Shown: piece by piece, positions 1 through 9,762 of the stretch
How the letters are laid out: each line of letters begins with the position of its first letter
Numbering within the stretch: position 1 is the first letter of the stretch
Notes under the pieces: generated by a model
Databases searched by the model: none
Told to the model about the DNA's origin: nothing
The model's input: the letters and a program-made list of their open reading frames with translations, nothing else
NCBI GenBank assembly: GCA_945859605.1
Contig: OX243824.1
Span: 3,742,759 to 3,806,758, forward strand
DNA: 64,000 nucleotides
From: Lumbricus rubellus
Lineage: Eukaryota > Annelida > Clitellata > Crassiclitellata > Lumbricidae
Reading direction: 5' to 3'
Position numbers and translations under genes: made by a program

Positions 1-409
1 GTCATCGATTTAAAATATCATAAAAACCATACTATTTCTGCGGACACACCTTTTTTAGTCAGCAAGTTTAAAAGAAATCTCATAAAAGCTATTTTCCGTA
101 AACACCTTTTTAGTCATAGAGTTCAATTAAAATCTCATAAAAATAAACACAATATTTTCCGTAAATACCTTTTTTAGTCAACGAGTTGAGATCTCATAAA
201 AACCATACTATTTTTGCGGAAACAACTTTTTTAGTCATAGAGTTTAAATGAAATCACATGCAAACCACACTATTTCTGCGGACACAACTTTTTAGTCATC
301 GAGTTTATCTGAGATCTTATATAATCTATACAATATGTGTGGATACACCTTTTTTAAGTAGTCGAGTTAATTGAAATCTCATTAAAAATACTTTGTTTCC
401 GTAAACTAA
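1..409. repeat. Minisatellite, period about 60 bp
   Basis: About seven diverged copies of a unit that reads roughly ATCTCATAAAA, then a stretch with TATTTCTGCGGACACACC, then TTTTTAGTCA and GAGTTTA. It starts at the window edge, so its left end is unknown. Each unit carries an ACACCTTTTTTAG word that resembles the promoter box found throughout the window, but no TATA box sits 29 nt after it. Confidence 0.85.
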
Positions 410-1065
410 AATCAAAATGATGTCCTTAGACACCCGAAAATTGTTGATAAAATTAAAATCAAAATTATGATCTTAGACACCCGAAAATCGTTGATAATAC
501 TGAAATCAAATGATGTCCTTACACACTCGAAAATCGTTGATAATATTAAAATCAAAATTATGTCTTTAGACACCCGAAAATCGTTGATAATACTTTAATC
601 AAATAATATCCTTAGAGACCCGAAAATCGTTGATAATATTAAAATCAAAATGATGACCTTAGACACCCGAAAATCGTTGATAATATTAAAATCAAAATGA
701 TGTCTTTAGACACCCGAAAATCGTTGATAAAACTGAAATCAAATAATACCCCTACACACCCGAAAATCGTCGATAATACTGAAATCAAAATGATGTCCTT
801 ACACGCCCGAAAATCATTGGTAATACTAAAATCAAAGTGGTGTCCTTAGACACCCGTAAATTGTTGAAAATACTGGAATTCTAATGATCTCCTTAGACAC
901 CCGAAAATCGTTGATAATATTAAAATAAAAATGATGACCTTTGACACCCGAAAATCGTTGATAATATTAAAATAAAAATGATGACCTTAGACACCCGAAA
1001 ATCGTTGACAATATTAGAATCAAAATGATGTCTTTAGACAACCGAAAATCTTTGATAATACTTCA
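410..1065. repeat. Minisatellite, 47-bp period, about 14 copies
   Basis: The word TTAGACACCCGAAAATCG recurs at about 428, 474, 521, 565, 612, 660, 705, 752, 798, 845, 892, 939, 986 and 1033, a steady 46-47 bp period. Between them lies a TTGATAATATT/AAAATCAAAATGATG segment. The whole unit repeats, so this is a satellite and not a repeat-spacer array. The TTAGACACC word matches the core of the PSE-like module seen elsewhere. Confidence 0.92.
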
Positions 1066-1700
1066 CAGATCAGAAGTCGCGGGCCAGGTCTCATGATCAG
1101 AGAGCAAATGCACAATTTTGAACTTCCATAAAAAATGATTAGAACTTCACCTCCAGGTGACAATACGGTAGTAATGTGATATAATTCAAAAAACCTACTA
1201 ATAACTGATATCTACTTCTATCTTTTAATGTGTCTCATTGTCCCAGGTTGCATTCTGCCAACCGGTTTTTTGCGGATTAAACGACTTATACTACGGTAGT
1301 GCTACACATTGCCAGCTATCGTTTTAACAGTCTTGAAGTAGAGGGGGGCTGGTGGCCAGCAGCTCGCTGTCTTGGCATTTTGCTCTTTTGTTGTCTCCAC
1401 AAACCTACCATTTTTTACTCTTGGAAGTCCTTATTGATGCACGGTAAAGTCGGTGGATTCTTGGGGGGGCTTAGCCCCCCCTAGCCCCTGATAAACTCCG
1501 CCCATGATGGCAGGTGTCGCGATAAATACGCGTTCAAATATGTTTTGTGGCTGGCATAGTCCGTTGATGTTTCCCTCCTTTCTTTTTAAATTTTGACTGG
1601 TGCTAATTCGCCCTGATGATGCCACTGTTAGTGACAGAGTTTGGTTTAACGAATATACGAATTTGACCTAGTGACCTAAAGTAGTTTTCATTCGCTAGAG
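1066..1700. other. Intergenic, no gene seen
   Basis: There is no supported coding region. It holds a partial class III block near 1237-1262 (CCAGGTTGCATTCTGCC) and, at about 1455-1510, the right end of a MITE of the type ending in CTCCGCCCATG, preceded by a GGGGGGGCTTAGCCCCCC palindrome. Confidence 0.6.
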
Positions 1701-1710
1701 CGATACACGT

Positions 1711-1747
1711 GACACCTTCAAACTAAAATTACACATGTCTATATAAA
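1711..1747 (+). promoter_or_regulatory. PSE-like/TATA module
   Basis: GACACCTTCAAA at 1711 and TATATAAAC at 1740, an offset of 29 nt. The predicted start is near 1770. No coding region follows directly; a LINE remnant begins about 170 bp further on. Confidence 0.6.
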
Positions 1748-1939
1748 CTCTGATCGGCCAAGTTCCAAATTAATCTAAATGGTCTATCGAGTACTTCTGC
1801 TGAAAACTTAGCTAAGCTCACTATGGCATCTCTTGGTTAATCGCAAATATGTCTATAGTCGAACTCCACCTTAATTATTTTGACATGACATTGTGTCTGT
1901 TCACGTATAGATTAGACTTAGGCCTACTGCAATTCCCTC

Positions 1940-2720
1940 CTTCCTAAGTTTCGGCTATCTCCTTTGCATCCTGTGCTCAATTGTTCTGCTTTAAGACTCA
2001 TTGCCCGTCTTCCTCGATTCTCCAACATTTCTAAAAGCATGGTTGGTCAACCTCATTGGCGTCAGTCCACTGCTCACAAACAATTCGAACCTCCTGTAAA
2101 TGTCCTTGTGTCTCAATTACACACCCTTAATTTTGTTTGCTTTTGCTAGTATATAAATCATATTCTCGACTGGATGCCAATGTTCTCTTATTTGCCATGC
2201 AAAACGAAGGTTGGCGACAATGCGTGACTTTAGAATTCCACGGTTCTATGTTCATAGGATTTCTTAAGGAGATAGAACCGTGTAATTCTAAGGTCACGAA
2301 TGGTGGCCCTTGTTATGACACAATATTGACAAACTGCGACTATTGCTACTATTATTGCAACAGTTAATATAAAATTAGGGTTCGATTAACCAACACGTGT
2401 ATTTAAAAACACGTTTTCTAATTTACAGTCCGTTCAGACACAATGTATTCAATCCTCAATTGGACACAGCTCCGAAGTACCGTTGTGATCCAATGCTTCG
2501 TCCACTCTCTGAATGTTACGTCTCTTAGATCCTCTGATCGACTTGACCTCGCTGCTCTCTGCGTCAGGACTGCCATGGCTCAATCCAGATGCTTTATCTG
2601 CCTATATCAATCTCTATGGAATGGACTTCCACTATCAATTCGCTCTGTCTTTCTCTCACATAGTCTTACTCGTCTTTTTTCTAAACAAATCCCACATTTT
2701 CTCTCTTCGGGGTAGTGGGT
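1940..2720 (+). mobile_element. CR1/L2-like LINE 3' end, degraded
   Basis: Two translated stretches look like the C-terminal part of a CR1/L2-type reverse transcriptase. About 1964-2120 gives LIARLPRFSNIS followed by QPHWRQSTAHKQFE, and about 2510-2690 gives RSSDRLDL, AMAQSRCF and LWNGLPLSIRS. The second matches the usual end pattern of S-R-F-G-P-x-x-W-N-x-L-P-x-x-I-R. The copy is interrupted by a 76-bp MITE at 2223-2298 and by frame changes, so it is dead. Confidence 0.65.
2223..2298. mobile_element. 76-bp MITE of the 30.8-kb transposon family
   Basis: A near-perfect hairpin. The left end CGTGACTTTAGAATTCCACG and the inverted right end CGTGACCTTAGAATTACACG match the ends of the 2.48-kb transposon at 30773-33250. 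The target-site duplication is AATG (2219-2222 and 2299-2302), 4 bp as for the large element. It is inserted in a LINE remnant. Confidence 0.9.
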
Positions 2721-2832
2721 TGTTTATACTGGGATAGCTTTTGAAAGGCTTTTGCCAAGAGAATCGCTTTGCAAGTGGTCATTAGAAATAGTACACTACA
2801 ATTTATTATAATGGGAGCGCGCTCCTTTAAAT

Positions 2833-2872
2833 TAGACACCTTTGAAATAATACTAATCAACTGTATATATAA
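2833..2872 (+). promoter_or_regulatory. PSE-like/TATA module, tandem copy 1
   Basis: TTAGACACCTTTGAAATAAT with the G at 2835, and TATATATAAG at 2864, an offset of 29 nt. It is the first of two tandem units; both are preceded by AAGCGCGCTCCTTTAAA or a close variant and followed by CATGGGACC. Confidence 0.65.
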
Positions 2873-2982
2873 GCATGGGACCAACCAGAAGTTTAGTGTT
2901 TCTTTCATTGTGCTTGCTCTTCCCAACTTGGATGGGAGTCAGAGACTCTTAGCGCGTATAATGGAAGCGCGCTCCTTTAAAT

Positions 2983-3025
2983 TAGACACCTTTGAAATGA
3001 TATTAATTAAAAATATATATATAAG
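2983..3025 (+). promoter_or_regulatory. PSE-like/TATA module, tandem copy 2
   Basis: TTAGACACCTTTGAAATGAT with the G at 2985, and TATATATATAAG from 3014, an offset of 29 nt. The unit lies 150 bp from the previous one and shares both the upstream box and the CATGGGACC after the TATA box. Sequence beyond that is less similar. Confidence 0.65.
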
Positions 3026-3224
3026 CATGGGACCGCCAGACGTTTAATGGGTCCAAATCTCTTTGTTCTTGTTCATCAGACTCCTCTTAGCGCGTATGCA
3101 AGTACTTCCGGTACCGTATAATTGTGTTCACGAGAGCCATGTCCTTGCTAACAATTCCCAGCAGCTTTTTATTTGTTATGTGTACACTCTCTCCAACGAT
3201 TTACTCTAGTCGTCTTGTAGTCGA

Positions 3225-3372
3225 AGGGTTCATTCCAAAGCGCTGAGCAATTGTGAGTGAAGGACTTGCCCAAGGCCCCTACGCGGCGACTTGAAGTGAA
3301 TTTGAACCTGGAACCCTTCGACTACAAGACGACGAACATACGCAGCACCCACTACACCACCGCGTCCCACAA
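3225..3372 (-). mobile_element. tRNA-derived SINE-A, partial
   Basis: Read on the minus strand it starts with GGGACGCGGTGGTGTAGTGG (A box) and continues to a B-box-like GGTTCAAATTC and a CTTCACTCACAATTGCTCAG segment. The 3' tail is missing. It shows no tRNA cloverleaf of its own and is not called a tRNA gene. A 23-bp inverted repeat (3209-3231 against 3312-3338 region) lets this copy fold back on itself. Confidence 0.8.
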
Positions 3373-3424
3373 AGATAAGATTGAGTGCAATTAAGATACG
3401 TTGAACTGCAAATGGAAAAATATA

Positions 3425-4991
3425 TTAACCCTCGAGTGCCCAATGGGGGGGTCCGACCGGACCCCAGGCCTGTTTTTCCCGGATAACTTTTTAACCCCTT
3501 CGCTGCCACGAAATCATGGGCTAAATGACACCCCATGTGCCATCGCATAACATGCAAATGTACAACAAATTTTATTGCTACAATTATAGTTTAGGTGCGA
3601 CATTAATTTTTGAAATGACTATAATTCAATAAAAAAATCTCATGTTTGTGAACAAATAACGATATTAAAAATTTATTTTCACCAGATACTGGTCAACTAT
3701 AGTAGGTAGCCTATGCTGGAGGTAGAGACTAGAAGGTACCTATGCGGAAGGGCACATGGACTTGGAACTGAATGTTCAGAACAGCTGCTGCAGGCTGGGT
3801 CATTATTTTACCCAGATGATACTTTGAGAACTCTGTTTTAATATTATAAATTGCATAGCCATCATCCATACATAGAGCAGGTTTTGAGGGACACTCGGTC
3901 CAGTGTGAGCGGCTTTCAGTTCAGCTGCCCATATATAGAACGTTCAAAACAGTGGCATATTTAGTAGGCCTACATCGTACAAATTGAGCATAAAAGTAGT
4001 CCAATACCAGCTAAAACATTGAACAGCATAACATATTGGCTTTCAGGTGCCAATACTTTGAATAATAATCAGTGCCTCCAGTGCTACACTAAGCACAGAG
4101 GCAGTCGTATTTATTGACGAGTGACGCTCGTCATAAGGGCACACAACCTACAGATGGTTCATGACGAGCGGCGCTCGTCATAAGGGCAGCGAAGGGGTTA
4201 AAGGCTAGGGATCTGCATAAATGCTTTCAGGTATTCCTAGAGCAACCATTTGGGCATAGAATGGTATATTTTGCGTGAGTATTGTCCAACCCTGCACCCC
4301 ACAACCACAGCATATACTAAGGGTACCCCATGATATGCGGCTGATATTCATACAAGCGCATGGTTACTGGTCAATAACTATTATCTTATACCAGGTGGTG
4401 CTATTGTGATATAATATATATCAATCGATTGCAAATTTAGTTGGGATTACTTACAACTAAATTATATAACGATATTCCAATCCCTTCTCAAGATATTAAC
4501 ATGAACACGCTGGGGTCCGCGCCGGACGTATAGGCTTTCCTTCGATGAATAACACAAGCATGCAAGCATAACATATGTATTACGAGATTTTTACACTATT
4601 AGTTTACACCAGGTGGTGTTATTGTGCTATGAGATACATCAATCGATTGCAAATTCATTTGGGATTACATTGAAATAAATTCTATAATGATATTCCAATC
4701 CCTTCTCAAGATATTGGCATGAAAACGCTGGGCTTCCTTTGGTCAATAACGCAAGCAAGCGTAAAATGTGTATCACGAGATTTTACACTATTATTTAACA
4801 CCAGGTGGTGTTATTGTCATATAAGATACACAAATCGATTGGAAATTCATTTGGGATCACATAGAACTAAATTCTGTGACGATATTCCAATCCCTTCTCA
4901 AGATATTAACATAAAACGCTGGGGTCCGCGCGGACCCCCCCCCCCTTGGGCCTTCGTGTACCAAAAAATACCTTGGGCACTCGAGTGTTAA
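3425..4991. mobile_element. TTAA MITE family F1 (piggyBac-like), with nested F4
   Basis: TTAA target duplications at 3425-3428 and 4988-4991. The terminal repeat is CCCTCGAGTGCCCAA on the left and its inverse with one change on the right. Just inside each end is a GGGGTCCGACCGGACCCC-type palindrome. The body holds three diverged repeats of about 200 bp (about 4390-4930), each with CACCAGGTGGTG and AATCGATTG. A second TTAA element (F4) is inserted at 3491-4201. No transposase is encoded, so it is non-autonomous. Assignment to piggyBac rests on the TTAA target and CCC ends. Confidence 0.85.
3491..4201. mobile_element. TTAA MITE family F4, nested in F1
   Basis: TTAA at 3491-3494 and 4198-4201. 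The ends are CCCCTTCGCTGCCACG on the left and GGCAGCGAAGGGG on the right, inverted. It has GACGAGCGGCGCTCGTC palindromes near the right end. The F1 copy at 8898-9762 reads ACTTTTTAAAGGCTAGGG here, which is the empty site. Confidence 0.85.
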
Positions 4992-5002
4992 ACACAAGTA
5001 GA

Positions 5003-5039
5003 AATATTCTGCGGTGGAAGGTATTGACATGCTAGACAT
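5003..5039 (-). repeat. Class I downstream block
   Basis: Plus-strand TTCTGCGGTGGAAGGTATTG followed by ACATGCTAGACAT. The same block occurs at about 6170, 27790, 35560, 40733 and 48057 and, more diverged, at 25210 and 37335. It can form a short CTTC/GAAG hairpin and is usually about 200 nt downstream of a minus-strand promoter module. Confidence 0.65.
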
Positions 5040-5071
5040 CTATAGGTTCTATTTCCGTCGAAAAATGACAC

Positions 5072-5107
5072 TTTTACCAAGGCTTTTCACAACGATTTTA
5101 AGGTGTC
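5072..5107 (-). promoter_or_regulatory. PSE-like box, TATA degenerate
   Basis: The minus strand reads TTAGACACCTTAAAATCG from about 5109. At the 29-nt position there is only GGTAAAAG, so the module looks decayed. A class III block lies 70 bp upstream (5176) and a class I CTTC-type block lies downstream (5003-5039). Confidence 0.4.
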
Positions 5108-5159
5108 TAATTGAATCCTCAATTTCAACTTAATTAACAAGAAATGTTGTTAACCGAGA

Positions 5160-5235
5160 GACTGAACTACGCCACCGGTTGCACTCTGCCAGTGTCAGTC
5201 TCAAACCTGGATAAAGGAGGACAATAAGCAAGAGA
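5160..5235. repeat. Class III block
   Basis: GGTTGCACTCTGCCAGTGTC then CAGTCTCAAACCTGGATAAA and GGAGGA. Diverged copies occur at about 7640, 7800, 8376, 11516, 54645 and 58400. Here it lies about 70 bp upstream of the module at 5107 on the minus strand. Confidence 0.6.
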
Positions 5236-5344
5236 TTAGTTAAAAATATTTGCTACAGGTTTTGATTACATATTTAAATGTGTGGCTAACATCTGGAAGA
5301 TATCCATCAACAGTGATAGCGACTGAAATATTATGATCCAATTC

Positions 5345-5380
5345 GACACCTTTAATTCATTATTTTACAAGATTATAATA
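5345..5380 (+). promoter_or_regulatory. PSE-like/TATA module
   Basis: GACACCTTTAATTC at 5345 and TATAATAAC at 5374, an offset of 29 nt. The surrounding 300 bp contains no coding region. Confidence 0.55.
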
Positions 5381-5696
5381 ACGGTAATCTTTACAAATTG
5401 CTGTTACCACCGATTGCTTCTTCCTTATAACTGTTCGTAAATAGCGCCAGGAAGCACAAGTTGAAAATAATAAACATTTTGATGGCGACTTTAGCGACAA
5501 TGGAATACTGCTGATCGTACGCAGTTTAATTTCATGTGTTCGCCCATATCACCGTTTGTAAATCTTATCTCCAGCTTTTTCTGCCATCTTTACGCCTATG
5601 GGGATTAAGGTTGTAGATAAGCTAATTAATTAAATAATTAATTAATTAATTTAATTTAAACAATGTGTTTTTAAATGGACGTTTTGTAAATGACAT

Positions 5697-5891
5697 TTAC
5701 AAAGCGTTCCTCCTAGGGCGAACCGTACAGAGGCGCTCCCAGTGTGCAAGACCACGAGAAAAGAAATAGGTTTTGAGGAAAAAAAATGAGGAGGTGGGGT
5801 TACCAGTTAGAAGTTGAAACCGAGTAGATGGAGACAGAGTATTCCAAAGAGAGTCTGGTCGAGAATACGTAGGTATTTTTTTTAAGTGCAC
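5697..5891 (-). mobile_element. LINE 3' end, C-terminal RT remnant
   Basis: The minus-strand translation has SLWNTLSPSTRFQLLTGNP, FFLKTYFF and then an AHWERL tail. The same peptide pattern is in the plus-strand copy at 28280-28500 (SLWNTLSPSTRSQLLTGNP), so both belong to one LINE family. Only the last about 60 codons survive. Confidence 0.65.
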
Positions 5892-5920
5892 TTATTAAAG
5901 CGACCTTCAAGTTGTTTATT

Positions 5921-6104
5921 CAGAGGCGCTCCAGACTGCAGCGCGGACACTGCATCGGAGTTTCACGCCGAAGCGCTGAGCAATTGCGAGTGAAAAACTT
6001 GTCCAAGGTCCTTAGGTGGCGACTTGAAGTGGATTCGAACCTGGAACTTTTCGGCTGCAAGACGACGAACATACGCAGTGCCCACTGCACCACCGCGCCC
6101 CATA
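5921..6104 (-). mobile_element. tRNA-derived SINE-A
   Basis: Reading minus: GGGGCGCGGTGGTGCAGTGG, GGTTCGAATCCACTTC, then the CAGCGCTTCGGCGTGAAACT and TCCGATGCAGTGTCCGC body and a GAGCGCCTCTG tail start. With its right flank it is a paralogue of 3225-5040, but without the TTAA element found there. Confidence 0.85.
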
Positions 6105-6159
6105 AAGACAGGATTGAGTGTAATTAAGATACGTTGAATTGCGATTGAAAAAATATATT

Positions 6160-6640
6160 AAACACAAGTAGAACTATTCTGCGGCGAAATGTATTCACAT
6201 GCTAGACATACATGTAGGTCCAATTTCCGAGGGCCAGAGCCGTCTTCTTCATATTTTTGTAAAATTTTTATTATTATTATGACCTTTCAATATAATTTAT
6301 TATTATTATTATTATAATTGTCATTCAATGGTTAAAAATGGCTTTTAACGATGATCGCTGAAGAAAGTGAAAATATCATTTTTATATTACCAGGAGCAAC
6401 TAGTTTACAGGTGTGCTAAATTTGACGAATTATTACGACACGAAGAATCAGCATATTTGCAATGCATAGCTCTTCACGTGTGCGTTCGAGTTGCACTGGC
6501 ACGGTTAACTTCTCTTAACTGAACGCCACACCATGACTTTTGCGAGCAGGTCAGGAACCGTATTCTAGATACGGCTGATTATTTGAAAATTAATTTGTCG
6601 CAGAAGCTAAAAACAACTTCGGATTACGAGCGGCGCCGAC
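6160..6640 (-). repeat. Class I promoter unit (empty TTAA site at 6163)
   Basis: Right to left on the minus strand: an upstream homology block (6416-6640), the promoter module (6380-6415) and the CTTC-type block (about 6170-6210). The ATATATTAAACACAAGTAG junction at about 6157-6176 matches the flanks of the F1 element at 3425-4991 exactly, so this is the uninterrupted paralogue. Confidence 0.7.
6380..6415 (-). promoter_or_regulatory. PSE-like/TATA module, class I
   Basis: The minus strand reads CACACCTGTAAACTAG from 6415 and TATAAAAAT from 6386, an offset of 29 nt. The box differs from consensus at two positions but the spacing is kept. Confidence 0.55.
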
Positions 6641-7130
6641 AATATTTTGATCGACCAAATTTTGATTTCTAAATACCATTTTCCAGAAAAAACTTGATGA
6701 CCTATTTTTAGTCCTTCGGTTTGAGTCTCAAGAAAATATATCACTTTCCTGGCCCTAGAAAGTTGATGACTTTTCTGTCCTTCGCTTGAAATCTCGTGAA
6801 AGGCTTACACCCCACCCTAGCCCCTTATAAACTCCGCTTATGAACATGCGACCCTTCCGTCACAAGGTGCCGAATTTACCGCTACACCACCGCGTCCCAC
6901 TCTCACAGAAAACTGATTAAAACTATTAAATTTTAATTTAAAGGACATCAGATCTCAAACTTCGGACTCTGCTAGTAGAATTGTATAAAAATTTTCAGGC
7001 AACATTGGTAATTTATACCTTTTACTTTTTCTGGAATTTTATAGCGCCAAAACAAAAAGAGTATCAGTTCAATTGAGACATTTTGTAGATCTACCCGTTG
7101 CGTGTAAACAACGAACCGTTACCAAAAATG
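6641..7130. other. Intergenic with MITE and SINE fragments
   Basis: It holds the end of a CATGGGCGGAG-type MITE (about 6795-6845, CCCTTATAAACTCCGC) and a 3' to 5' SINE-A head fragment at about 6860-6901 (CCGCTACACCACCGCGTCCC). No gene was found. Confidence 0.55.
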
Positions 7131-7134
7131 AAAC

Positions 7135-7170
7135 TTATAAAAAGCCTTTACAAAGCGATTTTAAGGTGTC
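7135..7170 (-). promoter_or_regulatory. PSE-like/TATA module, class III
   Basis: Minus GACACCTTAAAATCGC from 7170, with TATAAG 31 nt on. The upstream side shares the AATTGAATCCTCG..TTTCAAC segment with the copies at 5107 and 7571. Confidence 0.5.
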
Positions 7171-7535
7171 TAATTGAATCCTCGTTTCAACTTTGTTAAC
7201 AAGAATATTTTGTCAACCGAATCAATATGTAAATTTTTCTACATTATCCATTTATCAATTTTTTTTATTTACTTGCTTATTCATCTATTTATTTATTTAC
7301 TGTCGCAGAATACATAAATATTAATTACTAATAGAACAGACAGCCTGCAATAATTGGCGCCAATAGCAGCCTACTATGCGCGTCTATCTTACGGGGTTTC
7401 GGTATTCTTTCTCGGTTTCACTCGTTCTCCGTAGAAGAATGTAATTCGAAGCTTTAAAATTTATTGTGTATCTATAATTATCTACAATTCTACATGGCTA
7501 TTCGGAAAGACTTAGTAAACGTTGCAAAAATAAAA

Positions 7536-7571
7536 CTTATAAAATGGCTGTATTAACGTTTTTAAGGTGTC
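7536..7571 (-). promoter_or_regulatory. PSE-like/TATA module, class III
   Basis: Minus GACACCTTAAAAACG from 7571, with TTATAAG about 29-30 nt on. A good class III block begins 70 bp upstream at 7640. Confidence 0.55.
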
Positions 7572-7629
7572 TAATTGAATCCTCGATTTCAACATTATTA
7601 ACAAGAACTTTTCTCAACCGAGAAAGTGA

Positions 7630-7760
7630 ACTCCGCCACTGGTTGCACTCTGCCAGTGCCAGTCCCAAACCTGGGTAAAGGAGGAGGGCGTCGTTAATGG
7701 TCTTTGTTACCACACAGTGACGTTAAACAGCAAATACACACACAACCGAGAGAGCAGCAA
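7630..7760. repeat. Class III block, best copy
   Basis: GGTTGCACTCTGCCAGTGCC, AGTCCCAAACCTGGGTAAAG, GAGGAGGGCGTCGTTAATGG, then ACAGTGACGTTAAACAGC. The inverse orientation appears at 7795-7850 and 8345-8410, and a direct one at 54640-54720. It lies next to several promoter modules, but its orientation relative to them is not fixed. Confidence 0.65.
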
Positions 7761-7972
7761 CGGCTGGCTGTTTCAGTTTAACGAGACGGTTTATATCAGA
7801 GGTTATTGTAGTCACACCCCTCCATTCTCCAGACTTGGGACTGGCACCGTCATACTGCGAGCAGCGGCGTAGTCTCTACAATGTTTAGTTCGATATCATA
7901 AAAGTGATTCAATCGGCTACATTATGGTGACATTACTACTCCTAAAATCTATAACCGTGTTGAAAACGCGAG

Positions 7973-8009
7973 CTATTATAAAAAGTTAGAAACCTAATTT
8001 AAAGGTGTC
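7973..8009 (-). promoter_or_regulatory. PSE-like/TATA module
   Basis: Minus GACACCTTTAAATTAGG from 8009 and TATAATAG from 7980, an offset of 29 nt. An inverted class III block (7795-7850) lies downstream. Confidence 0.6.
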
Positions 8010-8111
8010 GAACCGAATATCTGAATAGAAAATGCAAAGAATGCAAACTCGATAATTCTGTTCGTATACGCACTGAAATCCCGTGATACGACATTGTTTA
8101 TGGAATATATA

Positions 8112-8272
8112 CATGGGCGGAGTTTGGTTTCCGTTCTTGGAGGGGCTAATGCCTTCTTAGGGGGGCTAAACCCGGAAAAAGATATAATTTTCATGGTAAA
8201 ACAGCTGAATCTGGGCCTTCTTGGGAGGGGGGGGGTTTAGCTCCCTTTAGCCCCTGATAAACTCCGCCCATG
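8112..8272. mobile_element. MITE with CATGGGCGGAG ends
   Basis: The inverted ends are CATGGGCGGAGTTT and AAACTCCGCCCATG. It is GC-rich inside, with GGGGGGCTAAA runs. The 8-bp flanks AATATATA and AATATAAT agree at six positions, which fits an 8-bp target duplication of the hAT type but is not decisive. Fragments of the same family are at 1455-1510, 6795-6845 and 61733 onward. Confidence 0.65.
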
Positions 8273-8560
8273 AATATAATATACTTATTGTATCTAAAAC
8301 ATTTTTATGGGGGACGTCCAATCAGATTGCTTGGTTGGTTAGATACTGTTTAACGACACCGTGGCGAAGTAACAATCTTTAGCGTCACCCTCCTCTCCAT
8401 AGGTTTTGGACTGGCACTTCCAAAGTACATGCAGTGACATAGTAAAACTTTATTCAAATATTATTAGTTCAATGAAAGTGGTGCATGCTGTGAATATACC
8501 AAGAGACATTCGTATGAAAAATCGGATATTTTATCTTTTTTGCCTCGGTATATGTTCTGT
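8273..8560. other. Intergenic with inverted class III block
   Basis: An inverted class III block at about 8345-8410 (CTCCTCTCCATAGGTTTTGG, ACTGGCAC). No gene was found. Confidence 0.5.
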
Positions 8561-8655
8561 TTGGCCGTGCTGGAGTCGAAAGGTCCTCTGAGTAGTTTCA
8601 TTGGAGAGGCGCTATATAAATACTTGAATGAATGAATGAATGAATGAATGTGAGT
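8560..8655 (+). mobile_element. LINE/SINE 3' tail
   Basis: GGTCCTCTGAGTAG, then GGAGAGGCGCTATATAAATA, ending in a (TGAA)n run at 8626-8652. This is the tail shared by the LINEs and SINEs of this window, here without a recognisable body. Confidence 0.65.
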
Positions 8656-8897
8656 ACAAAAGATCAATGCTCGTTCGTCTCCCTCGCCGTCTCAACTTCC
8701 CACCGACAGTAAACATTATCCGAACATTAAACCTCTATCGTTAAACTGAGTCACATTTCCAGGCTGATTTTGTCACTTACAGAGGGCTGTGAAAACTGTT
8801 TCATTCATTTCTAGTCATTGCTACTTAATTTTTAGGCGCGGAAAAAAAATTTGAACCCATAGGAGATAATTCGAGAAATTATGTTTCCAACAAAAGT
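8656..8897. other. Intergenic, nothing recognised
   Basis: AT-rich DNA between a LINE/SINE tail and an F1 element. CCTCGCCGTCTCA at about 8690 also occurs near 12012. Confidence 0.4.
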
Positions 8898-9762
8898 TTA
8901 ACCCTCGAGTGCCCAAGGGGGGGGTCCGACCGGACCCCAGGCCTGTTTTTCCCGGATAACTTTTTAAAGGCTAGGGATCTGCATAAATGCTTTTAGGTAT
9001 TCCTAGAGCAACCATTTGGGCATAGAATGGTATATTTTGCGTGAGTATTGTCCAATGTCCAACCCTGCACCCCACAACCACAGCATATACTAAGGGTACC
9101 CCATGATATGCGGCTGATATTCATACAAGCGCATGGTTACTGGTCAATAACTATTATTTTATACCAGGTGGTGCTATTGTGATATAATATATATCAATCG
9201 ATTGAAAATTTAGTTGGGATTACTTACAACTAAATTATATAACGATATTCCAATCCTTTCTCAAGATATTAACATGAACACGCTGGGGTCCGCGCCGGAC
9301 GTATAGGCTTTCCTTCGATGAATAACGCAAGCATGCAAGCATAACATATTATTACGAGATTTTTACACTATTAGTTTACACCAGGTGGTGTTATTGTGCT
9401 ATGAGATACATCAATCGATTGCAAATTCATTTGGGATTACATTGAAATAAATTCTATAACGATATTCCAATCCCTTCTCAAGATATTGGCATGAAAACGC
9501 TGGGCTTCCTTTGGTCAATAACGCAAGCAAGCGTAAAATGTGTATCACGAGATTTTACACTATTATTTAACACCAGGTGGTGTTATTGTCATATAAGATA
9601 CACCAATCGATTGGAAATTCATTTGGGATCACATAGAACTAAATTTTGTGACGATATTCCAATCCCTTCTCAAGATATTAACATAACACGCTGGGGTCCG
9701 CGCGGACCCCCCCCCCTTGGGCCTTCGTGTACCAAAAAATACCTTGGGCACTCAAGTGTTAA
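8898..9762. mobile_element. TTAA MITE family F1, uninterrupted copy
   Basis: TTAA at 8898-8901 and 9759-9762. The ends are CCCTCGAGTGCCCAAGGG and CCTTGGGCACTCAAGTG. It contains the three about 200-bp internal repeats with CACCAGGTGGTG. It is nearly identical to the F1 part of 3425-4991 apart from the F4 insertion. Short reading frames over it are artefacts. Confidence 0.88.

Larger units (their letters stand above)
2812..3100 (+). repeat. Tandem duplication of a 150-bp promoter unit
   Basis: GCGCGCTCCTTTAAATTAGA at about 2816 and again at about 2967. Each is followed by the promoter module and by a CTCTTAGCGCGTAT word (about 2948 and about 3085). The repeat shows that the module was duplicated together with its downstream region. 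Confidence 0.75.

Noticed and set aside
410..1065. CRISPR-like regular spacing
   Set aside because: The whole 47-bp unit repeats with similar divergence in all parts, there are no unique spacers, and the DNA is animal.
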